Positions 54,367 through 64,000 of a stretch of 64,000 bases of DNA are shown here, one piece after another (the stretch's first letter is position 1; every line of letters starts with the position of its first letter). Under the pieces are notes generated by a model. The model was given only the letters and a program-made list of their open reading frames with translations. It was not told the DNA's origin and did not search any database. The translations under genes were made by a program, and so were the position numbers. The DNA is from Thelonectria olida (Eukaryota > Ascomycota > Sordariomycetes > Hypocreales > Nectriaceae): contig JAGPYM010000011.1 in assembly GCA_020736575.1 (NCBI GenBank), positions 744,001-808,000 of the forward strand, given 5' to 3'.

Positions 54367-54881
54367 GCCACAGGCTCAGCTCCTTACAGAAGTAATCATG
54401 GATGAAGAGGGAATATTGGCTTGCATGCCTCCGCACTATCTCGGTATTTTCTATTCTGTCCTCTTTCAAATAAAGGTGAACTTACTATAAACCAGATGAA
54501 TTGGTAATACCTACTACACATTTCCAACTGACTCCATCCTCTCTCACATAATCAGTTTACCAGAAGTGGATAACCACATGCCATACCAGAAACAATGTGA
54601 ACTATGAATTGTCACGAACCCCTACCTAAGGAGTGGTGGAATTTTGAGCTTAAGAATATGTCTGCATACCACTGTAGCTTTGCCTCTTCGCGGCACAACA
54701 GAGACCTTTAGTATTACCTACGTTGGCAAGTTAAGTTGCAACTCTAATCAATCTTGAATTTAGGACGCAGTAACCGCCTCAACGACCAAGCTATTGCCCT
54801 ATTCTATCCTTGGGTGCTTCACGGTGCTCTCCCGTCCATGCATAGTATAAGTCCATCTTAATACCAGCCCGTAGCCTCTAT

Positions 54882-56507
54882 TTAAGTCGTGAAAGGGTTA
54901 TAGTCAATGCCCAGGCGCCCCGCCTCTTCACGCAGCTTCTTGTTCTTCCTGGTCAAGTGCCACTTAACCACCGTCGAGATGGCGATACCAAGCCCCGCAA
55001 AGACAATCTGCAAGATCATGGCCATGGTGTACCGGGGCTCGTCCTTATCCGGGAAGAAATATGGCGAGATGACGTTGCCGAGATGGCCAAAGATGTTAAC
55101 CATAGCACCGCCAGCCGCTCGCTTCTCGGGCGTCTGGCCAAGCGTTGACACGGCCCAGGTGTATTGTAGCGTGTTCGCGGAGAAGCAGCCGGCCGCGTAG
55201 AGGAAGGTCATGGCGTATCGGACTGAGGCATTGCCAGTTGCGACGGTGACGATGAAACCAGCAACTGAGCAGGATAGGGGAACGATGATATGCAGACCAC
55301 GTTCACGTCGGCGATCTGAGTCCCAGGCCACGAAAAAGGTACAGAGAGTTCCCCATAGATAGGGAGGGGCAGTCATGAGCAAGGCCTGTATCCGGCTTCC
55401 AAAACCTGCATCGTCGTTAGATATAGCGCATAAAAGACTTCAGTTGCCACATACCTAATCCGTTGACGATTGTGGGAAAGAAGTTGTTGAAGCCGTACGA
55501 ACACGTGATGGAAATGTTCAAAAAGAGGAACATGTACAGCTTGATATCCGTGACAGCAAGCCTAAGTCCGTGCCAGACAGTAGACTTCTCAGAATACTCC
55601 ACTCTGTCATCTAGGATTCGGGCTGCGGCAACCTTGCGCATATCCGCCGTCATGTACCGCATAGCACCACCGGTAGTCGAATCGGGGTAGTTGGGCAGGA
55701 TGAAGTAGGCGGTAATAGCGAAGAAGCCGCTTCCAGCACCCTCGAGAATGAAGAGCCACTTCCAACCGGCGAGGCCCATAGGGCCATCGAGGCCCGCGAA
55801 GACACCAGCGGCAATCAGCCCAGAGAAGGCTTGCGCAAGGACCAGGCCGGAGTAGAGCAGCGCGACACGGAGGGCGAACTCTCGGCGGGTATACCAGCAG
55901 GACATGAGGAAAACGGCCTATAGGTTACGGGACTTAGTAAATCGCCACAAGTGGGCGGGAAGTTGAAACGTACACCAGGGAAGAGAGGTGCCTCGACAAT
56001 GCCGAGAACAAACTGAACACCCCAGAGGCCGCCAGCGCTCGTGCAAATGACAGTCAGGGCTGAAATGGCCGACCAGACGAAAGCGGCCGCAGGGAGGTAG
56101 ATGGAAGGTCTGACTCGGGTGATCAACATGTTTGACGGCAGCTGGGCAACCATGTAGCCGACAGTCAAGATGGCAATGGCAGTCTGATAATCTCCATCCT
56201 TGAGGTTTAGATCCTCGTCGAGAGAGTTCAGACGGGCCTGCGCAATGTTGTTTCGGTTGAGGTAGTTGAACATGTAGAGGATCCAGAGCTGGGGAAGCAT
56301 CCACATGTCCAGCTTGCGGACAATCCTCTTCTCCAGCTCCTTGGTGTTGTCTATGCCGAGGCGGGCGACATGGTTGATGTCGGCGCATACATCTGTCTTC
56401 GCCTGGCCGAACGAAGGGACTTTGTTGAGAGGAGTGTCGTTCTCCTGATGCTCGCCCGCCTTCTCGGCATCGGCATCGGCGCCAGAGGCAGCCTTAATGT
56501 CGGACAT
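54882..56507 (-). CDS. MFS anion:cation symporter, allantoate permease (Dal5)-like
   Basis: Exons 56507-55974, 55917-55455 and 55405-54882 give 506 residues from the ATG at 56507. The family signature is visible: RKLDMWMLPQLWILYMFNYL with NRNNIAQARL in the first helix region, TVGYMVAQLPSNMLITRVRP, and WYTRREFALRVAL. A second set of membrane helices and a basic cytosolic C-terminus follow. Members import allantoate, ureidosuccinate, vitamins or other organic anions with protons. Substrate unknown. A 200-base degenerate duplication lies upstream (56636-57034). Confidence 0.92.
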
Positions 56508-57883
56508 TTGTGATTGAAGAGGTTCTTGAGGGGCAAGACTTGGGGAAACGGGAGAGTGTCGCAGCAGGATGTGCGTGTGTTGAATGATATCACAAGACAA
56601 GGTATACTTTTTATAGCTATCCCATGGTAGTATTGCCGGACGAAGTGTTCTCCGCAATCTCAGCTACCCTTTACAAGGTTCTCTCGTCAAGTTGTGGAGA
56701 ATCCGTCACTCCTTACCCCATGACGAAGAGGTGGTAAGATTCTTTCTTGGAAGCCAAGGCAACCCTAAGCGGGGAGCCAAGAGGGAACCCCAAGATTTGA
56801 CCAATATGAGGGGGCGAGCATAGTCAGAAGCCTTGGCGGACGAAGTCTTCTCCGCAACCTCATTACCGAGTCACTTGCTTCAGACTGCGGATCCGACACA
56901 TATGCGCTCAGCATACGACTCACGACTCTCGTGATGTTACCCCACGATGGAAGCACCAAGGTTCTGGAGGTGAAGGCCAAGAGAAAGCCAAGAGAAAGGC
57001 CAACAATTTGGCCAGGTGAGCGGTGAAGCATGTCATCTCTCTGACAGCCACAAACAGCTCCAAATCTCCAATCTATCGAACGGTAGCTTTCTCCTCGGAC
57101 GTTGGCTTCGGCAGATTCTAAGACCATGCCAAGTTGGTCCAGGCACAACATGGAAACGTCAGAGACTAAATGCCTCGGGGCATATTTGGAGGCCGCGGGA
57201 ATTTTACCCCAATGGCTCCCGCGGCCCCTTGTTTTCCATGGGACTCGCGGTTACATGTCCACTCATTGGTAACAGGTGCCCTCGCTTCGACGGCAGGTAT
57301 GGAGTTTACCATGTAGGGATCCTGGATTTATCCGCGGGCGGCTATTTATCACGTGCCCTCGGCAGTTGGATAAATAAACGAATGACTTTACCGCCAGTAG
57401 ACGCTAACAGACGCGCATCCACTGTTAGTTTCGGATTGAGTTCATTTTGCGGAGGCTGAAGCGAAGTAGGACAAAGTCGTCAACACGGCCATTCACCGGA
57501 AGTGCGGCAGGTTGACGACCGTTTCCCCAACCGTTTCTGTCGACCGTTTTCTGGAAAAGCACTCTACATGTGCATACAGTTGCACCACACGTTCATCAGC
57601 TGATGAGGGATGCTTGAAATTGGGACGGAGCCAAGCGTGAGCGATTTATCCAGGTCCGGGATTGGGGTAGGAGGTGGAGTTAACTCCCCCGTGCCCATAA
57701 ACCCCATACTCCTGCTCTGGGGAATAACTGAATCTTCCCCTGCCCCTATTGTTGCGGGGCTTGGAGAGCTCCCCCAGCTCAAAGCAATCATGCCATTCAT
57801 CATTCGTCAGCAAGGCCGTCGCCAGTGGGCTGTTGCTACCTTGTGGTATCTATAGGTATGGAAGGCTTCCCCGAATCGAGCAC
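56508..57883. other. Intergenic region with a degenerate tandem duplication
   Basis: Promoter side of the Dal5-like gene. A duplication is described separately; no gene seen between 57035 and 57883. Confidence 0.5.
56636..57034. repeat. Degenerate tandem duplication of about 200 bases
   Basis: Copy 1 about 56636-56826, copy 2 about 56834-57034. Shared blocks in order: GCGGACGAAGT.TTCTCCGCAA.CTCA, GAATCCG/GGATCCGAC, TTACCCCA.GA, GGTTCT/ATTCTT, GGCCAA.A, TTTG.CCA..TGAG, AGCAT.GTCA. The first block is offset by exactly 200 bases. Confidence 0.55.
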
Positions 57884-58206
57884 ATGGCCTACGAGCCTTG
57901 GCAACTACATGAGTACCTATCGAAGAAAACAACTCAGGATCAGGAGTGGGATCTAGGTACGTCATCTCTTTCATACAGGGGGAATGTCTGGCAGACTAAC
58001 ATGCAATCCCTGGTGTTGACGTCGCGTCTGATAGAGGCCTTGTCAGAGGCCTAAATGTTTGATCTGCTACAGGCGCCCATCTTAATTCTCGCGGCCAATT
58101 CGATAAAACACTACTCTATCGAGCTGTGCTGGCCGGATACAAAGTAGTTGTGCAGCTGCTTCTGGGTAATGGGGCTGATATAAGGATTAAGGGCTGGCAA
58201 GGTTAA
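57884..58206 (+). pseudogene. Truncated ankyrin-repeat protein relic
   Basis: Two exons, 57884-57956 and 58073-58206, join at a GTACGT donor and a CTACAG acceptor to an open 68-codon frame. The second part is a recognisable ankyrin repeat (KTLLYRAVLAGYKVVVQLLL, then GNGADI). It ends at TAA just where AT-rich tandem repeats begin at 58221. Probably the remains of a longer ankyrin gene cut by repeat sequence; expression of the short frame is possible but unsupported. Confidence 0.5.
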
Positions 58207-58480
58207 ATACTACTACAAGATGCTTTAATATAAATATAAGACTATAGTTAGAATTCTTTTGAAAAATAAGATTTTAAATATAAATATAAGACTATAGTTA
58301 AGATTCTTTTATAAAATAAGATTCTAAATATAAAGATAAGATTTTAGTATATTTAATAGTAGAGTATAATTATAAAAATATTATTTAATATAGTTTAGAA
58401 TAAAGATTAATTAAAAGATTAAAAATGAAAAAAAAAATATATATATATATATTATTAATTACAATATCTCGACAGTTGGC
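58205..58480. repeat. AT-rich stretch, probably RIP-altered
   Basis: Very AT-rich, including a 50-base tandem repeat (58221-58370) and a poly-A/TA tract (about 58428-58462). Confidence 0.6.
58221..58370. repeat. 50-base tandem repeat, three copies
   Basis: Units 58221-58270, 58271-58320 and 58321-58370. The block TAAATATAAG ACTATAGTTA recurs at 58231 and 58281; the third unit (TAAAGATAAG at 58331) is degenerate. Confidence 0.85.
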
Positions 58481-58652
58481 CGTACCAGCTGAGTATTCCC
58501 GCAGTCTGAACACAAACGGTCACACCCACTCGAATATTAGGGAACATGATTGGTCGTTGGGTCCATAATGACTAGTGCTGACGAGCGGACTTGCGTCTTC
58601 CACCTCCAAGAACAACTGCGTCCAGGAATCAATCTCTCGGCTTGAACGCATC

Positions 58653-60566
58653 ATGATCGACTCGCTCGTCCAAGCAGACCCCGTTGTCTGTCTTGAGACG
58701 CTTCCAACCGTCGTCTTGGATCAAATTTGTGAACTCCTAGTCGCCGACAGCCGCGCTGGCATATGCTCTTTATCCCTCACCTCGTTGTCTTGCGCAGCAG
58801 TGTCTAGGAGGTTTCGACTGAGATGTATTCATTTGAAAATCACCGATGGAGCCCATCTTGCGCAAGATGTGAAACATTTGGATGCTGCGATTGGTCCACT
58901 CGGAGAGTATTCTAGCCATTTACGTCAATTGAAGCTGTCGGGCTTGATGCGGACAACCGACGATCCTCGAGTTCAGCCCCAGCTGCTACATCCACCCAAG
59001 GGCTATTCAGCGAATTTTGAACATTTCGTCAAGTTTCCGCCAGAGGACATCGCCCGCGCAGAGAATGAGTCAGGTTTCCAACTTCCCCCCGAAGGTACGA
59101 GGAGAAAAATCAATGACTTGTGGCGACCACTCTCAGAGTTCATCACGCGACTCTCCCTCAAAGACCTGATCTATGCCTGCAAAGCCCAAGTGCCCCGTTG
59201 TCTACTAGATGCTTTGCACCAGCATTCTCCCCTGACTCGCCTTCACATGCATACATTTCCCATCCGAAGTCTCCGTCGGCCCGATGAACTTCCTGACAAC
59301 ATTGATGCCGACGAGCACATTCTACTCACGTCACCTTGTGTGACTCATATCGTTTTCAAGTACTTGAGATATCACTATGGCCCTTCTCAGGTCTCTAAAA
59401 ATGCCGTTCTTGAATCTATACTTGCTAGCATAGCGCCGAACCTCAGACACCTTTCGATTCGGGAGTCGGTCCTAGGCCTCGAGCCTGAGCACCAGAACAT
59501 GCGCCTGGTTCAAATACCATGGCACCGACCATCTAGTGACTCTTCGGATCCGGGCACCGCCATTTCAAAGGTCGGACTTAAAACTCTCTTATGTAATCCC
59601 GATATCGTCGAGGATGTTTTAGACCGCATCCATGTCGAAGAACTCGAAGTTTTGAGGATCCAACTACCGGTTCCTCGTTACCAACTAAGACGACTAGTCC
59701 ATGTGGCGGAGGCTCTCGAATTCAAAAGTCTCTCGGAGTTTTCTATCATGGTTGGATCTCTTCGTGACAATACATCGTCGGAGTTGGACTCTCAACTTGG
59801 TCTGCTTCTTCGTGCGTTGCCACCGCTCACTCGATTGGAACTATATGGTAATATTGGAACGAACGCAATGAGTGCAATATGGGACTGTCACGGAGACTCT
59901 TTGAAAACACTTGAATTAGAGCCCCTCATACAATATCCAGGTATCGTGGACGGGGCGTTTAGTCTGGGCGATGTCAGATACTCAGTGGCCAGGCTCTCGA
60001 AACTTGAACGACTCGAGACTACCATACGACGTCCGTGGTCAACAGAAGGGGGGCAGGAAGATGTGCAGGCTTTCCGCACCCTAGGGCAATTTCCAAAGCT
60101 GAGGCGTCTGGTTTTGAACCTTGACGTTTCGGTACCCGATGCAAGTCCACCGGGGCCCCAGGAAACAGGCTCTCAGCTACGAGCATCTACGTTTCGAGAT
60201 GCCTTGCTTAGGTCTGCGACCGATTCCAGCCTTTCCAGGGAAATATTCGAAGCGATAAGAGGGGATTGCGGCACCCTTGAATATCTTGAAATTTTCGTCC
60301 AAAACGCCGACCACATTGGTGACGGATGGTGGGACAGCGAAGCTGCAGACGTGCTGAGCTTCATTAGCCCGGGCTGGATCTGCGAGAAGAAGTCGGGCCG
60401 AGAGGTCACGGTGAGAGAGATGGAAGGCAGCAGGTCGGATGGGGACATCCTGGAACATGACTTTGAAGACCGCCATGATTTGAGAGCAGTTTGGGACAAG
60501 ATCTGGCCAGGGAATGGACCGGATAGAAGATGGGATTGGTCAAGTTTTCCGCTGACGAGAACTTGA
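58653..60566 (+). CDS. F-box/leucine-rich protein, hypothetical
   Basis: Single exon of 637 residues from the ATG at 58653 (MIDSLVQADP); the open frame extends upstream only through a GTG. The N-terminal 45 residues resemble an F-box (LETLPTVVLDQICELLV, then LTSLSCAAVSRRF). The rest has repeated leucine-spaced segments (LRQLKLSGL, LRHLSIRESVLGL, LKTLELEPL, LRRLVLNLDVSV) typical of degenerate LRRs. Possible SCF substrate receptor; the target is unknown. The acidic C-terminal tail ends with a Trp-rich WDKIWPGNGPDRRWDWSSF. Confidence 0.8.
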   Translation: MIDSLVQADPVVCLETLPTVVLDQICELLVADSRAGICSLSLTSLSCAAVSRRFRLRCIHLKITDGAHLAQDVKHLDAAIGPLGEYSSHLRQLKLSGLMRTTDDPRVQPQLLHPPKGYSANFEHFVKFPPEDIARAENESGFQLPPEGTRRKINDLWRPLSEFITRLSLKDLIYACKAQVPRCLLDALHQHSPLTRLHMHTFPIRSLRRPDELPDNIDADEHILLTSPCVTHIVFKYLRYHYGPSQVSKNAVLESILASIAPNLRHLSIRESVLGLEPEHQNMRLVQIPWHRPSSDSSDPGTAISKVGLKTLLCNPDIVEDVLDRIHVEELEVLRIQLPVPRYQLRRLVHVAEALEFKSLSEFSIMVGSLRDNTSSELDSQLGLLLRALPPLTRLELYGNIGTNAMSAIWDCHGDSLKTLELEPLIQYPGIVDGAFSLGDVRYSVARLSKLERLETTIRRPWSTEGGQEDVQAFRTLGQFPKLRRLVLNLDVSVPDASPPGPQETGSQLRASTFRDALLRSATDSSLSREIFEAIRGDCGTLEYLEIFVQNADHIGDGWWDSEAADVLSFISPGWICEKKSGREVTVREMEGSRSDGDILEHDFEDRHDLRAVWDKIWPGNGPDRRWDWSSFPLTRT

Positions 60567-61051
60567 TCTCGGACCCCTTCACATTGTTGTATTCATTGTG
60601 TATTATTGTTATAAAAAAAGCCGATAATCTAGGCACACAATAGAGGTCGATACAGGCCAAACCCTAGCCTTGTATCTATCACAATAAGCTTCTCAATAGG
60701 GCTTACAGTTGGTCTTAAGGTGAAGTCCCTGCCGAGTAAACCTTACTCAAGGAACCTTATTCCGGGTATTCATTGTGTATAACGTTATCTTCGCGCCCTA
60801 AAAGATTGACATCTGAGCATCACGTCAAAGTTCCATCTTCTGACGTTTGGTAGCCGGAAATTGGATAAATCCGGCTTACATATAATATAACCCCGCCTAG
60901 ATGTCGTATGTTCCACGCCCTTTCAAATACATGCAGCCTCGATCATCTTTGCTTGTGACAGGAGCTCATTCAGCGTTACTCTGAAATACAGTCCCTCGAA
61001 AATCAACATTCGTTCACCCAATCTAAACCCCCAAACTAAGCATCTCATAAA
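60567..61051. other. Intergenic stretch
   Basis: Flank of the F-box gene and promoter of the S66 peptidase gene. Nothing else recognised. Confidence 0.45.
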
Positions 61052-62131
61052 ATGCCCTCTCCCATCCGTCCCAAGAAGCTCGAACCTGGAGCGACGATAG
61101 CCTTCATCTCACCGTCTGCACGCCTCAACGATGTGTTCCCGGACGTCATGTCACGGGCCTCGAGCCTTCTCTCGGCTCGCGGCTACAAGGTCCGCACATT
61201 CTTCAACAAGGACACAGGCATCCAGTCCTCCATCAGCAATCGATTAGCCGAACTCCGTGCCGCCTTTACGGATCCATCCATCTCGGCCGTCATCGCCACA
61301 ATCGGAGGCCCGTCCTTCACAGAGCTTCTTCCTGCCCTGCTTGCCGATACTGAGTTGCATGAGACCATTCGCGCGAACCCCAAAATCTTTGTGGGCTACT
61401 CAGACATCAGCGGCCTGCATTGGTTCCTGTATGCAACGACCGGCTTGCGCACCTTCTACGGGCCAGGCGCCATTCCGGAACTTGGCGAGGCGAGTTCAGC
61501 CGACGACAAGGATTCGGCGCTTGCATTTTGTGTCGAAAACCTCTTCCGTGCAATTGCATCGCCTGAGCCCCTGGGGCCAGTTGCGCGGTCTCCCACTTAC
61601 GCGCCAAAATCTGCTCCCTTTTGGAACGAACCAGCTTCCACAGAAACTGTTGCGCTCGCCCCAGCTCCCAAGTGGGAATGGCTTCGTCCGGGCAAGGCGC
61701 AAGGTCGTCTCTTCGGCGGATGTCTGACCGTGGTGGCACGCTTACACGGCATCCGTGCCATCGTTCCGGACTGGCGCGGCAGGATTGTGTTTTTAGAGAC
61801 AGCCATTGCCGATGACGGGGTCTCGGGGAATCCGCCTGAGCGCGTGCGGGCAGGGTTCGCAGACTTGATAGCTGAAGGGGTGTTTGACGAGGCAGCCGGT
61901 CTCGTCGTCGGAAGGGCGTTTGGTTATGACTCTGACAAGGAGAGAGAGAAGTACGCTGGGATCATTAAAGGACTCTTGTGCGAAGGACGTCTGGCGGAAA
62001 AGAAGTTCCCAATCTTGTTCAACGTGGATATTGGGCATACAACACCCATGGTTACTCTGCCATATGATGCTTTGGCTGAGCTTGACTCGGAGAATGACCG
62101 TTTTGCCGTCTTGGAGTCTGGGGTTGAGTAA
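61052..62131 (+). CDS. S66 LD-carboxypeptidase/MccF-like protein
   Basis: Single exon, 359 residues. The S66 fold is visible: LEPGATIAFISPSARLN at the N-terminus, IATIGGPSFTELLPAL, the nucleophile Ser in VGYSDISGLHW, FYGPG, the catalytic Glu in RIVFLETAI, and the catalytic His in DIGHTTPMVTLPYDA. Bacterial members are murein LD-carboxypeptidases, and MccF cleaves amino-acyl nucleotide antibiotics (microcin C immunity). Fungi have no murein, so recycling or detoxification of an acyl-amide substrate is the more likely role. Cytosolic; no signal peptide. A bacterial origin by transfer is possible but not shown. Confidence 0.88.
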   Translation: MPSPIRPKKLEPGATIAFISPSARLNDVFPDVMSRASSLLSARGYKVRTFFNKDTGIQSSISNRLAELRAAFTDPSISAVIATIGGPSFTELLPALLADTELHETIRANPKIFVGYSDISGLHWFLYATTGLRTFYGPGAIPELGEASSADDKDSALAFCVENLFRAIASPEPLGPVARSPTYAPKSAPFWNEPASTETVALAPAPKWEWLRPGKAQGRLFGGCLTVVARLHGIRAIVPDWRGRIVFLETAIADDGVSGNPPERVRAGFADLIAEGVFDEAAGLVVGRAFGYDSDKEREKYAGIIKGLLCEGRLAEKKFPILFNVDIGHTTPMVTLPYDALAELDSENDRFAVLESGVE

Positions 62132-62711
62132 TCTCGCCGCAAATGACAAATAAGTTGGCATTTATGTTTGCTTTTGGCCATTCGATGAGTTCGTTATGGG
62201 AACATCGCTCCTACGTGCCAAATATGTCTACATATTTTGTCAAGAGTCAATGCTACTTGCTCAATAGTTTCGTTGAGCCTTGACCGACGCTCTCGGGCGT
62301 TTCGGAAGAGCCCTTTCAATGCCAGCCTCATCCAAGATGTCAATACTTAGTTCCAGGGACGGAGTATTTCATATCCCCCTTAGGCTAAGCCTGGCTTGGT
62401 AAGCACGATATGAACCTGCATGGAGAATTAGACGAGGGACCAGTTCGAACGTCGGTTGGGGTCTACTGCTATAAGGGTTCACGTGCTCGTGACACCCAAC
62501 TTTTCCCACGACCTTCGAAACAGGGACGATGACAACGACGATGCTGACGACAACACGTCTCAAGCGTACAGCAAGCAAAAGGGGACTTGGTTCAGGTTAT
62601 GCATTTGCTGGAGTTGTGTAATTATTTCGCTTGCTCGCAACTATCAAGTGATGAGAGGTGAGCTACCTTCTTCTTATTCAATGTTTCCGCCTCGCCCAGA
62701 TCTTGACCACA
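62132..62711. other. Intergenic stretch
   Basis: Convergent flanks of the S66 and O-methyltransferase genes; nothing recognised. Confidence 0.45.
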
Positions 62712-64000
62712 TCACGCCTTTTGGCATTCAATAACAGCAACATCTGACCCAGGCGTGGGATGAACCTTTGCAATCTTCAGTCCAGCCCGAGATGTGATGT
62801 CCGTGAAAGTCTTTAGCGATCTTTCCTTGCCTCCAAGAGTCACCATGTAAATATCATTCGCAGCAGCGAACGGCAATGGAGGATTTCCCAAGACTTGCTC
62901 CACAATGAGAACCCGGCTGTCGACAGCCATGGCGTTGCGAAGCTGCTGCAATATCTCGACGCAGACATCGTCTCCATAATCGTGGAGACATCGACGGATG
63001 TAGTAAATACAGGCACCTATCAGATATTGATCGTTAGCATGAGTACCGTTAATGGCACGTCTTTGGGGGTCAACGAATCACCTTTGACCGGTTGCTCCGA
63101 GTGAAAGTCCATGCCAATGTATTGTGCATCGACCAACTCGCCCTTGGCAGTTGCCTTGGCCTCGTCCACCACCTCCTGAAGATCCTCGACAACGCAGCGT
63201 TTCATAGGCAGGCCGGGGGTCACCTTGTGGATGGCCTCGAGAGCATGGCCCTTTCCACCTCCCACATCGACAAGGAGAACTCTACTAGGAGACTCTTCGA
63301 TTTTCTCGAGGACCCAGCCATAGTCGTATGATCCAGTCATTGGCATTCGACTAGCCATGGCCAGCATGGCGGTCATGAAGATGGCCTTTTGCTCGGGGTT
63401 CTTGTTTGTGTGCTCCCAGACTGTGAGCTTGGGGTCACCCTCGGCAAACGCGTGGATGGTGTCGTAACGTCCTGTGGGTTCCTTGCGCCCGTAATGATCA
63501 AAGTATGCCGGCATGGATATGAGAGTTTTTAGATGGCCATCAAATCTGTTGAGAACGGTCAGCGAGGTTCCATGTTGGTGATCTTTTATACTTACCCCAT
63601 CTTGATTATAGCAGTTGACGGACTGGAAGACACAAAATTGGAGCTGACGGGTGTACTGGCGACTCGGTCGTCACCGACTTGCTTCAAGACTCCGGTCGAA
63701 ACGAGCATCGAAGCCATGCGCACTATAGAGATTCAGTTAATTACTCTACCACATCAGATATTCGAGAGTCGAGACTTACCGACAAGCGACACGTCGGCAT
63801 CGATTTTCTCGGCCAGGTCCGTGTAAGCAATGGTTCCCGCCGATGAGATGATGTCAAATGCCTTCCACTCAACAAAGAGTCGGATCGCCGTAAACTGAAC
63901 AATGCTGACCATTGCGGACATGATTGGATCGGCGGGCTTGATTTCCTTGAGCAGTGCTTCAGCTGCATTAGCGACGCGGTTACGCTCATCCTTGAGGTCT
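62712..64000 (-). CDS. SAM-dependent O-methyltransferase, 5' end beyond the window
   Basis: Exons (right to left) from the window edge to 63780, 63722-63596, 63545-63082 and 63016-62712; all junctions are in frame. The N-terminal helical dimerisation region (FVEWKAFDIIS, LAEKIDADVSLV) runs into the edge. The Rossmann core has LLVDVGGGKGHALEAI (SAM-binding), and later YYIRRCLHDYGDDV carries the His that acts as catalytic base in plant-type O-methyltransferases. The protein ends at SDVAVIECQKA. Fungal homologues act in secondary metabolism on phenols or polyketides; the substrate here is unknown. Confidence 0.9.

Larger units (their letters stand above)
53292..54881. other. Long gene-poor region containing an AT-rich island
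   Basis: Contains short direct repeats at 53840 and 54336 around an AT-rich stretch. No intact gene. The short open frame near 54269 is degenerate. Confidence 0.55.

Noticed and set aside
58221..58370. CRISPR-like array from the regular spacing
   Set aside because: The units are contiguous tandem repeats without unique spacers, in a eukaryotic AT-rich region.

Overview
The window is nuclear DNA of a filamentous ascomycete, most likely a Sordariomycete. Genes lie on both strands without operons. They carry short introns (about 48-210 bases) with GTAAGT/GTATGT-type donors, CTAAC/CTGAC-type branch sites and AG acceptors. Predicted products include typical fungal families: mitochondrial malate dehydrogenase, a P5A ER ATPase, DHA1/DHA2 and Dal5-type MFS carriers, an Hce2 effector, an F-box protein, and DUF6594. 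The genus cannot be fixed from sequence alone.

Layout. 1-13.7 kb is mostly conserved housekeeping: a TRIP4/Rqt4 zinc-finger protein, a hydroxyproline-dehydratase-like enolase-superfamily enzyme divergent from an MDR oxidoreductase, mitochondrial MDH, and the ER P5A ATPase convergent with it. 14.4-23.5 kb is a run of alpha/beta hydrolases (type-B carboxylesterase, HSL-type esterase, Asp-nucleophile hydrolase, secretory lipase) ending in an Hce2/Ecp2-type secreted effector. 24.5-41 kb holds scattered metabolic enzymes (ToxD-like MDR, pyridoxal-reductase-like AKR, Gfo/Idh/MocA dehydrogenase, SMP-30-like secreted protein). It also holds an unrecognised divergent gene pair (26.2-31.0 kb) and a broken DUF6594 gene.

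41.7-48 kb is a decay zone: an MFS gene with at least six frame breaks, a double retropepsin/zinc-finger gene with one suspected slip, a tRNA-Pro(AGG) with a 19-base intron, a degenerate partial copy of the retropepsin gene, and a carboxylesterase pseudogene paralogous to the intact one at 14.4 kb. 48-57 kb has an F-box gene, a DHA2-type MFS gene convergent with an FMN 2-hydroxyacid oxidase, an AT-rich island flanked by short direct repeats, and an allantoate-permease-like MFS gene with a 200-base duplication upstream. 57.9-58.5 kb has an ankyrin relic running into a 50-base tandem repeat. The right end holds a leucine-rich F-box-type protein, an S66 LD-carboxypeptidase/MccF-like protein and an O-methyltransferase cut by the window edge.

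The best candidate for an undescribed system is the divergent pair at 26170-30967. One product is about 892 residues, with a glycine/valine-rich hydrophobic segment inside long helical stretches between beta-rich ends. The other is a 445-residue helical, soluble-looking protein. I do not recognise either family. A two-part membrane-acting system is an inference from architecture only.
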